Shown here: piece after piece, positions 1 through 11,796 of the stretch | Position numbering within the stretch: the first letter of the stretch is position 1 | Layout of the letters: every line of letters begins with the position of its first letter | From: Echinometra lucunter | Lineage: Eukaryota; Echinodermata; Echinoidea; Camarodonta; Echinometridae | Length of the DNA stretch: 64,000 bases | Direction of reading: 5' to 3' | Assembly (NCBI GenBank): GCA_029962745.1 | Contig: CM057161.1 | Coordinates: 12,148,436-12,212,435 of the forward strand | The notes under the pieces: generated by a model | What the model saw: only the letters and a program-made list of their open reading frames with translations | The model's database searches: none | Told to the model about the DNA's origin: nothing | Made by a program: the position numbers and the translations under genes

Positions 1-2266
1 CTTTACATGTTGTCAATTTTGACATAACAAAATTACTGGAGTTGTCGCATTGGACATAATTATGTCGCCAATTTAAAATCCATTAGTTAAAAAAAAATCT
101 CCCAAATAAATCTGTATAGCAATATAGAATAAAATGTAAGAAAATACAGATTGTCTGTGTTCTTTTGGATCTATTAAAAAAAAATTATTATATGTAAATA
201 AAGTTTTCCTTTAATACTGGGCTTATGTTATGTTTATTGTTGTCTCATGAAATGAGACCGAGAATGAGTGACGTGGGGAAGTTACTCGTCAATCAATTAA
301 ACATAATTGAATTAAATTTCTTTATTAAAAAATCATTTCATAGTACCGACAGGAAATCCATAAATGATGTAATTATTTTGGAAACTAACTGGAAATTTTC
401 AACGATTTAAAATATTCTCTTTGGTTTCGTTGGTTAGTCTATGTGAACGCTGAACTGTCTACTTTAATTCTGTAATTTTAATCAATCTACTTATGCTTCT
501 TTTGGTAATGTTGGTTGTGATAAGCATACATTATCGCAGAACGCTTTCCCTCATTTTTTTTTTTTTTTTTTTGGAGGGGTAGCCCTCAGTATCTGCTGAA
601 ACTTTAAAGCAATAACACAATTGCAGGTTCACATTTGCGTATAGAAAAATGGTACAAAATAATCTGAATATCTACATACGGAGGAGGAGGGGGAGGGGTG
701 CCGCCCCTTGCCCCATCCCCTCTGGCCTTGCTAGTGACGATATGCATAAAGGAGGTATTAAGTGTTCCAGGGATTTTAAGGTCAACATTAAACGTTGTAA
801 CTTTGAACTATAGCGTATATTTGTCCAACATGCATATTATTCTGTTCTTTGAAATAAATAGTCACCTGATACAGAGTTGACGTAGCTTTTTCCTTACTCG
901 ATAAAACCTACCTTTATGTATTTATAATAATCATCATAACCTCTAAACGTAATTGTGTCTACGCGCCTTATCTTAATATTTCCTCCAAATTCTTTTTATA
1001 CTAAACCCACACGCAATAAACACGGAGAACGATTAAAATAAATATAATGCCTCCTTACTGATTTCCAACTCGCATGCAGCCTCAGATTTGGTTAAGGTTT
1101 TTTCTTATGTATTATTTCATATTTCATAGAATTTATTTGTTCTGCACGCGAGTAATTGTGATGAAGATGTCAACTCGGTGACAGGTTGAGAAATTAAAGG
1201 AAACGGCTCATTTTGTCGAACGGTAGTTGTATATTTTCTACGCGTTTTGGGTTCCTCTCTTGGACCGAGTAGAGGCATAATTAAGATGTCGTTCATTTTC
1301 CCTCCAACCTAAAACTCCTCCAGTTGATATTTCCGTGGTCAGTAGCAGAGAAAAAAATTAGAAGGAGCAAAAGTAAAGGTTGTCATTTCAGAACGACTTC
1401 TTGATGTCTCGGGGTTTTCTTTTTATAATTCCTTCTATTCAAAACCAAATTGTTCGAGATTATGCCTTCATATCTCTTTCGAGATTCCTAATTTCCTGAA
1501 ATGGAATAACAGAGATGACCACAGGCTGTTCAGTAACCACAGAAGGTATCCAATTTCGTAGGGGTCCTTCTGTTAAATTTGATTAACTTACCTCAAAATT
1601 ATGGAGCGATATTGACGCGTGGCAGAATATTGCCCGTGATTGCGATGACCTTTGCCACTGAGTGTCCCATATAGGGGGCATTTTTATCTGTTTTTCGAAA
1701 GGCATCTTTAAAAAAGGCGAGCCATTGTTAGAACAAGCGTGATTCTTTATAAGACACTTACATGCTTGGTAATTTTATTTATCTGTTATGCAATGAGACA
1801 GTCCAATGGTGTCTTATTATATTGTCTAATTTTCATGAAATAAATAATAATCAGGAATAACTTTGTTTTCTCGCTTTTGCTTGTTTTAGCTCACTTCCAT
1901 AGCTCACTTCTATGAGTTATTAGTGATTAATTTGCCAAGATTTCACAGTAAAGCAATACCAGTACGTGTGTTTATACCGCATATTTTCTCAAAGATGATT
2001 TTTTTTATAATCATTTTTAATTTAGTTAACAAACAATGATTAAATCATTTCAACCGGTCTTACGGTTTAATTCTAAGGACGGTTTCACTATAGGTCATGA
2101 TCAGCTCATCTAATTTGGAATTAAACTGTAAGTCCAGATGAAGTGATTCGATAATTGTTTGTTATTTGAATGTTTACCTGCGTGAATCAGAATTTACATC
2201 AATTCATATTTAATTCATTAGTTTGCATTATATCATGCAACAAACATTTGTATGTCTAAAACATCG
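1..2266. other. AT-rich non-coding stretch, no gene seen
   Basis: No reading frame longer than about 60 codons is present and none resembles a known protein. It holds a T homopolymer (about 554-572) followed by a G-rich patch, and a purine-rich run near 680-700. I see no recognisable repeat element or RNA gene. Confidence 0.7.
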
Positions 2267-2268
2267 TA

Positions 2269-2397
2269 CACAGAGAAAACGCTGTTTACAATATGAACTG
2301 AACAACCCGTTGTAGAGTTCATATTGTAAACATTTTGTTTAAATATTAAACAGGTTGTGTGAGTTTTAAACAACTTTTAAACAGCGTTTTTACTGTG
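2269..2397. mobile_element. Short TA-flanked MITE, CACAG ends
   Basis: The two ends are inverted copies of each other. The left end starts CACAGAGAAAACGCTGTTTA and the right end, read on the minus strand, starts CACAGTAAAAACGCTGTTTA. Both ends abut TA (2267-2268 and 2398-2399), as expected for a Tc1/mariner-like target duplication. A second inner palindrome (GAACTGAACAAC... against ...GTTCATATTG) lies near the left end. There is no coding capacity, so it would be a non-autonomous element mobilised in trans. The superfamily assignment is inference from the TA dinucleotide only. Confidence 0.75.
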
Positions 2398-3701
2398 TAG
2401 TCACCACCATCCCCAGCACAGCATTAAAAAAAATCAACGTCATCTCGTATCATCGACGTCGTCGTCGTCGTCGTCATCACCATCGTCATATCAACAACTT
2501 TTTGTTATCCTCCCTCATGACCCGTAAATCATCCTTTCTCCTTTATGTAACTGCTGTTACCTATCTCTCTCTCTCTCTCTCTCCCCCTCTTTTACTTATC
2601 AGAGCTTGCATATTACAAATAAAACTATCATGGGGCGTAGGGGTCTTCGTGTTTCCTCTCTAAATTATTGTGCCGGATTACCATTTGAAGTTGGCAATAA
2701 TCATTAATTTCAGTTTCGTCCTGTTTTCTTCATTTCTGTTTTCTCAGATGAAATCCTCGTATTATGGATGGCGGATATCTTTCATTAAACGGAATTCTAG
2801 TTGTATATATTAAATCAGTCTGAGAAAAGGATGATTTTATAATTGCAAATATAAATCACAACACTGGCTTTTCATGGTATTTCTAAAAGAGAGACGTGAT
2901 AGACAAAGATGTTGCAGTATGCACGCAGAAAGCAGAATCTATTGTACTGTCGATGGATGTGTAATATAGAAAGGGGAAATTTGAAAAGCCCAGTTATTGA
3001 GTTGACCAATTCCCTATAGCATACTGATTATCATCAATACTCCACTGCATTTATCACATCCTATATCTATTTTTTGCCTCTTAGATTGATTTTCTTTTCG
3101 TTGCTTTTATCAATCGCACAATGCCGAGAAATAAAAGGAATTGACAAGGTGCGGAATTATAGAAGTGAAAAAGTACTTTTGAGACCCACCAAAATTTGTA
3201 AATAATTTCATCAAAATATTTGTCCTTTCCTTCTTCCGACAGTAAGCCCTTTTTAGGAAGATAATTAATGCGAGGGTCAAAAGCAAGGTGAGTTCATTTT
3301 GTCTGTGCCAGTGAATCTGTATATATATGTATTTGTAACATTGCAATCAAAGTCATTTCAATTATCATAATTTGTCATCCAGCGTATTAGCTTTAAAATG
3401 CTGACATTTGTATCCGTCATCACAATAGCAGGTGTGTTTATTATCAAGCAAGTTTATCTTTCAAGGAACTATCAAACATAGGTTTCGATCGCAATACCAC
3501 AGGATTGACAGGTATACTATAAGAAATCACTCAAAACAGTTCATCATCATGAAATTCGTGGAAATAAGTCGGGAATCGGCACTTCAAAGGCAGATAAGTT
3601 CAAAGTCAAAGCGCATAAACATAAAGATAGCATCAATCAAAATACAAACAAAATTACTAGTAATGTGACGTGATTTTGTTTTTGTAACATTTTGTTCTAT
3701 A
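2398..3701. other. Non-coding stretch with simple repeats
   Basis: It contains a short GTC/GAC trinucleotide run near 2457-2485 and a CT run at about 2563-2584. The remaining sequence is unremarkable, with short uninformative reading frames on both strands. Confidence 0.65.
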
Positions 3702-3971
3702 CACACTAAGAATAAAAGGTCTCATTTTGCACCTTTCAAATGCAATACTGGGAGCTCCTTCATGGGTACAACTTTGAACCCAAAGAAGCATTATGCAACA
3801 TTAAGGGTGCAGAGTTGTACCCTTTAAGGGTGCAGACGCATTTCCTGGTGCAAACATGTACAAAAGGGTTCATCTTTGCACCTTTTTCATGTTGGGTGCA
3901 AGTTTGTACCCCCAGAGGTGCTGCCATTGTTGCATTTAGGGTGCAAAATTGAACCTTTCATTCTAAGTGTG
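3702..3971. mobile_element. MITE with repeated GGTGCAA/TTGCACC words, copy 1
   Basis: The left end begins CACACTAAGAATAAAAGGT and the right end on the minus strand begins CACACTTAGAATGAAAGGTT. Both ends abut TA (3700-3701 and 3972-3973). The inverted repeats extend about 45 bp into TTGCACC...AAATGCAA. The interior is a chain of words such as GGGTGCAGAGTTGTACCC, each a short palindrome. Other copies lie at 57891-58311 and, in the opposite orientation, 63711 to the window end. A reading frame of about 70 codons crosses it, but it reflects the repeat words and is not a gene. Confidence 0.85.
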
Positions 3972-3973
3972 TA

Positions 3974-5759
3974 GAACTTGCAATATTTTAGTTCATTTTT
4001 ATCTCATATTACATGTAGTTATTTAGAGTAGCAGTGAACCATTTGATTGGCCCACCGCAGCTCTCAGGGAGAGTCTGCTGCTCAGCTCAGTTAATGATTC
4101 CATAAATGCCTAGTGTGGCTTTTGTTCACTTTTGCACCCTATAAACAAAACAAAACAAAACAAAAAACAAAGAGAAAACAAAAACACAAAAAAGAAAAGC
4201 GAACAGATTATGTAATTATACTTGGTCATAAACAACGTTCCTTTTTTTTTTTTTGGGAGGGGCACATTGTAAAAATAAATTACAGAACTGAATGTGTGTG
4301 TGCTAATGACTTACAATAATTAAATTAAGTTGCTTCTGTGAATAATACAAGTGGTTGCAATTATATGTAGACAGTGTCGACATTCATATTAAAATATTGA
4401 TATCACACAACATTAACAACAAATCATGCTGCATGCTGCAACAAGCAGAGAAATTTCTTTTCTGGAACCCAAGGGGATCTCACACCCTTCTCCCCGGCGT
4501 GTCCCCCTGACAAAACCTCTTTAACACTGTTTAATAATCAAGCATGAGTCTTGTACTTTCATTATTCTGTTCTCCATCAAGTTTTCTCTCACTCTCCGTC
4601 CTTTTCTCTGGTGGACACGGAAAATGCCACTCAGGTTCAACTGTAGACGGATCGCTGAGTACTCAAAACTAGAAATCATTCGAAACACATGATTCGAGTC
4701 CAAAGTCACAATTAAAACTTGGTTTCGATGCGAATGAGTAAGAGATTGTGTCTTAATCAAAATGATGTGACGGCCCTGTCAAGGTTTTTTAGTCATCGCG
4801 CCTCCATGCCGAAGTGTTCTTTGTGTCTGGGTATTAACAACAAAGGCATATAAAGAAAATGATGGCAGAAGCGAATCTTGTTGGGTTAATTTGGGACAGG
4901 TTGGGACCCATTTATTGCACCCTTTCGATATTTCATAGGGAGCTGTCGAAGAGAGATTGTTGAAGATTTAGTTTTGAATAATGATGCTAGAAGTTGTTAT
5001 TGCACTGATCATCAATGACTTGACGATAATAATGGTGAAAATGGCGTAATCAGGGTGCAGGCGGGAGGGGGGGGGGAGGATTACCAGTGTCATTGCTGGA
5101 TGAAATCCAAATTTACAAGACTATTGATTAGATGCAGGGTGTCATCAATCATAGTGGACTTATCACAATTCCCTTCTTTCCCTTCTTATTTCCCCTTTTC
5201 TGATTCCCCCCCCCCCTTTCCCTTCCTTTATTTCCTTTATTTTCCAATTCGATTGGGGGCTCTTGCCCTTTGTGCCCCTTCCCAGAAGGCACATAACTGT
5301 ATAAAGATGACAAAGATCACCTGCATCTCTCTGAGATAGATGAGTGCATGTTTCACAGAGTGTAGAAAGGTAAAGATGTTGTTGTCTATTGGGATGCAAT
5401 GGCCGTTCGTTCGAGCGCCGACATAGCACCTATATGGCCTTAAGACAAAAAGGCATTTTATTTATATTGCTTCTTTCCATCCGGATGTTAAATGAATATC
5501 CGGTGGGATCCGAATGTCTCTGTTGCTGGATGTAGCATTATGTACGCCTTTGAGATGGCCTGTTGGTCCCCTCAGGGGATTTGGAGATGGGTTTACACCA
5601 CTCACATTATTTCTGGTCGGAAATAAAATAAAACTATCATGACTATTGGGGAGGCTGAATAAGAACTCACACAGTCATTCTTTGATCTTATATCTTTTGG
5701 GCAAATGTTGCTTCTTGTCAGAAATCTAAGACAAAATATTACCGTTCTTGCAAAAGAAC
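3974..5759. other. Non-coding stretch, no gene seen
   Basis: Simple sequence includes a CAAAA-type run at about 4141-4200, a T run before 4255, a G run near 5067-5078 and C runs near 5206-5217. Frames of up to about 94 codons exist around 5055-5430, but they overlap on both strands and are driven by C/T-rich low complexity. Confidence 0.65.
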
Positions 5760-5761
5760 TC

Positions 5762-5798
<37 letters not shown>

Positions 5799-5899
5799 GT
5801 CTCTCTTTCTCTCTCTCTCTCTGTCTCTCTCTGTCTCTGTCTCTCTCTCTCTCTCTCTGTCTCTCTCTGTCTCTGTCTCTCTCTCTCTCTCTCTCTCCT
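5760..5899. repeat. (CTGT)n / (CT)n compound microsatellite
   Basis: A CTGT tetranucleotide run passes into interrupted CT dinucleotides with periodic CTGTCTCTGT interruptions. It opens spurious frames on both strands, namely Ser/Leu/Cys-rich on plus and Arg/Glu-rich on minus. Confidence 0.95.
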
Positions 5900-6009
5900 G
5901 CATTCGGTGTATTTTCTATCAGTTTCTGACTCTTCCTTCGTCTTCCCTCCATCCTTGCAGGTCCACCGATCTTCTTAGCAGTGGTGTAACGTAGGAATCT
6001 CCCGCATCG

Positions 6010-6256
6010 TGGAGGTGTTGTGGCAAAGTTGGTAAGATCGCGCGCTCATAAGGGTCGTGAGATCGATTCCCACTGATGCCTGGTTCTTCCTTCAGCAAGA
6101 TCCATTTTTGCTGCACTCTACCCAGGCATATAGGCCTAAATGGGTACCTGGCACTGCTATAGGGTATTAACAGAGCATTGTAAGCGCCATGACCATCCTT
6201 TGGGGTGGGTTATGTTGCGCGGTCTAAAATGTCTCCATTATTATTATCATTATCAT
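6010..6256 (+). mobile_element. tRNA-derived SINE
   Basis: An A-box-like TGGCAAAGTTGG lies at 6021-6032 and a B-box-like GATCGATTCCC at 6061, spaced as in a tRNA gene. A core containing AAATGGGTACCTGGCA follows, then a tail of ATT/ATC repeats ending near 6256. This head, core and short microsatellite tail is the standard plan of a polymerase III SINE. The same GGGTACCTGGCA core occurs in the SINE at 62495-62690 on the minus strand. The exact 5' end is uncertain. Confidence 0.8.
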
Positions 6257-6270
6257 GTAGGTGGGGCGGA

Positions 6271-6289
6271 GGGGGGGGGGGGGGGGGGG
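6271..6289 (+). repeat. Poly-G tract
   Basis: Nineteen consecutive G residues are followed by GGGGCGGCGGCG. Such tracts can form G-quadruplexes and are often miscalled in assemblies. Confidence 0.9.
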
Positions 6290-6391
6290 AGGGGCGGCGG
6301 CGTCACCGGTCTTACTTGATGAATGAAATGGAACTTGACGTCCCAATTGATTAGGAGTAGGCTGTCAGAGGGATTTAATTTATTCTTTTTC

Positions 6392-6397
<6 letters not shown>

Positions 6398-6437
<40 letters not shown>
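6398..6437 (+). repeat. (CT)n microsatellite
   Basis: An almost pure CT run lies inside the composite hAT-like element. Confidence 0.95.
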
Positions 6438-6442
<5 letters not shown>

Positions 6443-6473
6443 CCCTTCTTTCTCCTCTTTTTATTGCCATTTG

Positions 6474-6873
6474 AGGGGAGGGCACATACTTCTCGCCCCC
6501 TAAGCTACCTCACTGCTCCATAACCTGTTCGTGGTAAGTGTCTCAGGTGAAGGGGGGGGGGGTAAAAGAAAAGTCATCTAAATACAAGCTGAATGAAAGT
6601 TAGTGGTGACCAGGTGAAATGAGCCATGAATTAGCGCGTGAGACTGAGACAAATTATTTCTGATTCTCGGAGGGGAAGGGGGGTGTGCCCCCGTACCCCC
6701 ACCGTATAAAGCTACACCACTGCTTCTTAATCTGTCCATGGCGAGTTACAAGCCCTCCGTGTTTCAGGTAAGTGAGGGGTAAGGAAAGGTCATCTAAATA
6801 GAAGCTGGATGAAAGGTAGGGGTGACTAGGTGAAATGGGCCATGAATTAGCACGTGCGACTGAGACAAATATT
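6474..6873. repeat. Diverged tandem duplication, two units of about 210 bp
   Basis: Unit 1 (about 6474-6660) and unit 2 (about 6670-6873) share ordered blocks: a G-rich stretch, an AAGCTAC...CACTGCT hAT-type end, GTCATCTAAATA.AAGCTG, and CCATGAATTAGC.CGTG. They are offset by about 216 bp and differ by roughly one base in eight by eye. The duplicated unit includes the right end of the hAT-like element plus adjoining non-element DNA. Confidence 0.75.
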
Positions 6874-8667
6874 TGCGAACACTCGTCGTGTCCTGTCAAA
6901 GCTGAAGGCACCCACGTAACCCCACCGTAACGATCGTTTTTAGAGGTCCGTCTGTGTAGGAAGGGGGGCGTTCAGACAAGCTATAGAGTTTCCAAAGTCA
7001 GACCGTGACTCTCATTTTAAAACAGCGGGTGTCTGTCCAGACATGCTGAAAAATCACACCGTCATCATTTTAGAGTCTGTCGGGGAGGGGGGCTACTGCT
7101 AGAGGGCTCCAGCCCCTAAAAATTATGAAACTACTGATATTTTGGCCTAAATGTCATCTCGTATTCGAGCAGCAAGAAGGTCCCTATGTATTTTGATAAG
7201 CATTTTATACTTTAATGATGAAATTACATTGAAAGGCTATAATACAGATCATGCATTACCAATCGACGTCGTCATAGTAATGTCAAAGATTTTGCTTGCT
7301 CACTTTGCTCTCTGCTGAAATAGAGACTTGGACTGTTTCTAGATGCTAACTGGGTGGCTGAAGCTCCCCAAAGAGAACTCTTTTGAAGTTTTATGTCTTA
7401 TCAAGCATTATTGAAAGAAAATTATATTTTCCTATATAAATAATGAAGTGTCTAAAATTTTAAAAAAACGTGCACGTTAATGTTTGTGCAAGCGATGACA
7501 GCCCCCCCCCCCCCGCAAATTTGCGCCCTTACGACTATAGGGTGAACATAAAAAGGCTAGTCAAGTAAAAAATTAAACTCACAAAATCAGAAAGATATCT
7601 CCTGCGTGTGAATGAGCCCTTCCTTGCTAACCATTTTCTGTGACTATCTTCTGCTAACTTTTGTGGGCGCTGAAAATAAAAGCGGGCGAATAAGTTGAAC
7701 GTGCGGAAACGGGCGATGACAACTTTATGGACGAATTGCCGATGGGGCGAAGTGAAAGAGTCCGATCATCTCTAGGGATCGTTGAGCGATCGATGATGGA
7801 CGAGGGAGGGGAGGGGAGGATTATCATATCAATATCATATACGGAGGTGAACTACATTTTCAAGAGAGTGATCAAGTAAGAGAGGGAAGGGGGGGGGGGG
7901 GAGGAGGAGGGCAGAAATTCGACATCAGTATGACAGTGTCGTAGCAAAGCTGCTTGCAGAAAAGACTTTGCAACGAATGTATTGAAATAGGCACTTTTGA
8001 TATAGTAATGATTAGGCAATATAATTTGAAGAGAGACAGAAAAACTACTTCTATAATCATCTTCCACACGTCACTCCAAGGGATAATTTCATCTTTTTTG
8101 TGCGGATACTATCACAGTTATTTATTGTAGATTAATTCGACTTTATTTGGTTTGGTAATTAGAAACGTTGGAAATTCATGTGGCTGTCATGGTACAAATA
8201 ATAGATAAAATATAAAGAAAGAAAAATCACTCGCAGAATTCATAAACGTGGTTGCATATTTAAAATTGTGAATACAAACCAAAGATATAAACTATTGCGC
8301 AACAAATCGATAGAATTAACGGCTCAAAGCTCGGACACTGAAAGTTGACTCGAAATCAATGGAAATGATCCGGCATTCCACGTTAATTATTGGTTTCTGA
8401 TCATTCTATGATATATATTTAAACAAAAATTCCTTGAAAAGGGTACTGACCATTGGATTTTACCACCTTTCTCTTTTCTCCTGTAGTAGCTGGATAGGTG
8501 GATAGGTGGGAGGTGGGGGGGGGGGACCATAGGCATTTATTTTTTCATAACAGGTAAATGTAAGATCACTATCTTATTTTGCAAAGGATGGGTGGGGGTG
8601 GAATGTGATCGCTTTAACATGACATTTCTTTTTCTTTTCTTTCCATCATCATCTGAAGGTCATGTTC
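6874..8667. other. Non-coding stretch, no gene seen
   Basis: C or G homopolymers occur near 7501-7514, 7889-7902 and 8515-8525. Short frames (up to about 71 codons near 7852-8069) run through the poly-G tract and look spurious. I see no element boundaries. Confidence 0.65.
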
Positions 8668-9012
8668 CAAATATACTTTGCCAATTTTGAATCTCTCTTT
8701 ACTTCTTCCTTCTCTTTTTTCGTCTCCTAATTTTGACTTTCTCTCACCCCTCTCCTCCCCTCTCTGCTCGCTTGAGAAAGAAATCATTCTCTCTTCTTGT
8801 TATCGGCTCTCGCCATCTTTGAATTTGCTAACTCTCCTCCTTTCCCCTTTCATCTATTTCTCTCTGTCTTTTTCTCTTTCTCTCTCTCTTTCTATCTTTC
8901 TATATATCTCTCTCTTTCTCCTCTTATTTTTCTCTCTTGCTCTATCTCTTCTCTCTATTTTCCTTCTTCCCTGTCTCTTATCCCCTTCCCCCTCTATCTG
9001 ACCCCATCCTTT
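8668..9012 (+). repeat. Polypyrimidine low-complexity tract
   Basis: About 340 bp are almost entirely C and T on the plus strand, with irregular CTCTTT motifs. The 107-codon frame across it (Leu/Ser/Phe-rich) is a by-product of composition. Confidence 0.9.
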
Positions 9013-9524
9013 CTCTAGGTCCTCTTTCTTCTTCAGAGTAATCTATGACAGTTTTCAGAATATAATCGCTGTTTCTTGCCTGGTCTTTTGGGATTAACAA
9101 GATGATGATCGTGATCTCTCTCCCTCAAACTCTCAACTCCAACATACCTTTAGAAATTGCCAAATGATATATTCACACACACACACACCACCGCAACTTT
9201 CCAAAGTGTCTAAATTTATCCATCAGATTCGATATGGAGAGGTTTGCCTAATTAGTCACGGCTAATTTGGGACTTATGCTTACAATGTAAAGTCCTTAGA
9301 CCCTATATATTTCGACAGATAAACGACAGTTGCCTCACCATTACTCACAATTATCATTATCAAAGACGTATCCGAGACGTTCTTTCTTTACGTCATTCAC
9401 CACAGGTATATTTATCGTGGAGAAATGTTTATTATAGAAAAATAAGGGAAGAAAAACGGATTTTGAGTTAATTTTGGTCGAGGAAATAACTCGTTGTGTT
9501 GTCGTTGATGTTCTCGATTCATTT

Positions 9525-9630
9525 CAGTGGCGTAGCCTTGGTCCGGGACCAAAGGGAGGGGGGGGGGGGGCAACGGTATTACTTGGTGAAAGAAATGCGA
9601 ATTATCACATTAAGAAGGGGGGGGGGGTCA
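9525..9630. mobile_element. Single hAT-type end, CAGTGGCGTAGCC
   Basis: CAGTGGCGTAGCCTTGG at 9525 matches the left end of the hAT-type elements in this window. It is followed by G-rich sequence and by ACGGTATTACTTGGTGAA, which resembles ACCGGTCTTACTTGATGAA near 6305 in the composite element. I could not find a convincing right end or an 8-bp target duplication. GCACGCCTCAGTG near 9712 is a weak candidate. Confidence 0.5.
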
Positions 9631-9759
9631 AAGCGTATTTCTTTCACGCTTCACTTCCCCTCTCCATTTTCATTCCCTTTTAGGCATTTGATGGAGGATA
9701 CATGCCTCCGTGGCACGCCTCAGTGTCACAATTTTGTAGTTGTTTCTTGTTGTTGTCTT

Positions 9760-11796
9760 TTTGTTTATTTCGTTGTTTGTATTTCATTTCATTCTCTTGT
9801 AATTCCCAGTTCTCTTTCCCATCATATCTCCTCCGTGTAGTATTGTATGGTACATCTGCAAGAAAGTACACTTTAATGACATTAAAGCATTAACATGAGC
9901 ATCACACAAACAGAACGCATCTCTAACACTCGTAACCATGGTAACAACCTCTCTCTCCCAAAGTCCTCCCGTCCCCGATTCTCCGCCAGGTCGCCTGGTC
10001 ATGGACCCGCTAATCGCGCGTCATATCATTCCGGCGTCGTCCTATTTTTTGAAAACATTCTCACTAGATTTCTCCTTAATAAGGTCCAGATCGTACGAGG
10101 TGTCAAGCAGACAACACTATTAGCATTTCTTTATAAGAGATCGACCTTGTCCATCAGTGTCGTATAGCGTAACCTATACGTGAACAATGATAGCAGAGGC
10201 GTCGCTAGATTTTTGTATAGGGGGGAGGGTATTGGGAGTCGGCCAAGTTTGCAGACGAAGCAGCTAAAAGGTCATCAACTTTTTGAGATTAGTAGAAACC
10301 TACGAAAATGTCGGATCTGCCGCAAAAAATAAATAATGGGGGAGGGGTTTTTCACCCCCATACATATACTGTGGTGAAGCCCTTTAATAACGCTCTTGAG
10401 CAATATAAAAGAGTCAGATTGGGAGTGACACTGATGGAGTTCAAAACTTTTGATTGGAACGATATCTAATGATGGGATGAAGTACCAAGACATGCAGTTT
10501 GAATCCTGAGGAAAATAACAGTAACCCAAGAAACTGACAATGATGCCAAAGCAATAGTAGCGTAATTATTTTGCCCTTGCCATTAATCTTGTCAAAGTGA
10601 GAGTTGCACATCTATGTTTCTCATTTCAGATATTTGGAGCAATTCCTGAAAGCCCTTTATTTGTATCGGCCTCCATGGGCATAGGAGTCGAAAGTTTAAA
10701 TGTTTGTGGACTAAAAGCAAATTGAATTCAAAATTCATAGTAACTGTTGCAACCCAAACATTCAGAATCATCGACAGACGATGGAGGTAACATAGCCCCC
10801 AAACGCACCCACCCCTCCCGCCTTCCGTCTCTGATTTCCACCCCATCATTGGAACAATATGCGTCGAATTATTGGCATCTTGTCGATAACAATGAGAGCA
10901 ATAAATTGTTTCCATGGGTGTCGAAATTCCCGCGAATAATCTTGCTCTGATATATCCGCCGATTGGCTCCTTATGTTTGGACTTCCATCTCGACACGTAA
11001 CACCAATAAACACAGGATCTCATTAAATACTATCAGGCCACATTGATGTCTGAATTAGGAGCGCGATTGCGACATCGTTGACGCAGCCGTTCCAAGTAAG
11101 GCATGTGCGTTGCACAGTTGGCGTCTTTTGCTTACGTCAACAAGTGCCACAGCGAACATGAAATTGTACACCAAATTCATTATAAATAACATTAGCAAAT
11201 CTCGTGTAGACCCTATTTGATTTACAAACTAGATTTACGTTGGTAATATCGCAGTAGAAAATGTAATGACACCTTGTTTGCATATACGGAGTATTTGAAA
11301 ATTGTCAGTGTGTTGGAAGCAAGATTTTCAGGTATACATTGCAGCTATAAGCTATCAGTTGAAATACAATGTTTTTCGTTTTTTTCATAGAAAGAATGCA
11401 GGATAAAATTGAATTACGCATAAAACAATGAGCCAAATTTCATCATGTATGGAGAATTACGAGAAAAAAAGACCTTGCATAATTTTATTTTCACCTTTTC
11501 TCCGCCGGGTCTTACCACGTTCATTAATTTTTATGTGTAGTGCAACAAGTCACTTCCTAATTCACTATGATATGTGAAGATTGTTAAGATTTTGGCAAAA
11601 ACCTCATGCAAAGTTTGTTGCAGTTGAAATACAAAAGTATTACAGTACATTGCCCCCACAACACAGTCAATGACAACAGACCATTTCCGAGGAAGACCGG
11701 AAAAGTTGATCAAAGTACGCCCCCTCTCGTCACCGTCTTCGCTTTTATTGCTCCGCAACCGATTTTGGTCGATCTACTGATCTAGCTGTATTCATA
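9760..11796. other. Unique non-coding stretch left of the duplication
   Basis: The longest frame that is not low complexity is 143 codons on the minus strand (10592-11023). It has no recognisable domain, signal or splice context, and I do not call it a gene. Another hAT-type motif, CAGAGGCGTCGCTAG, occurs at 10195 without a partner. No RNA gene was seen. Confidence 0.6.

Larger units (their letters stand above)
5979..6722. mobile_element. Composite hAT-like non-autonomous element
   Basis: The left end reads CAGTGGTGTAACGTAGG and the right end is its inverted counterpart, GCTACACCACTG. The 8 bp outside each end are CTTCTTAG (5971-5978) and CTTCTTAA (6723-6730), a 7/8 match that fits the 8-bp target duplication of the hAT superfamily. 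Inside are a tRNA-derived SINE, a poly-G tract, a CT microsatellite and a second diverged copy of the right end (GCTACCTCACTG near 6501-6514). There is no transposase. The same end motif occurs at 56162-56461, 62767-62984 and, one end only, 9525. Confidence 0.65.

Noticed and set aside
10592..11023. 143-codon minus-strand frame, the longest that is not low complexity
   Set aside because: No recognisable domain, no splice-site context and no second copy to test for constraint. Frames of this length are expected by chance in 64 kb.
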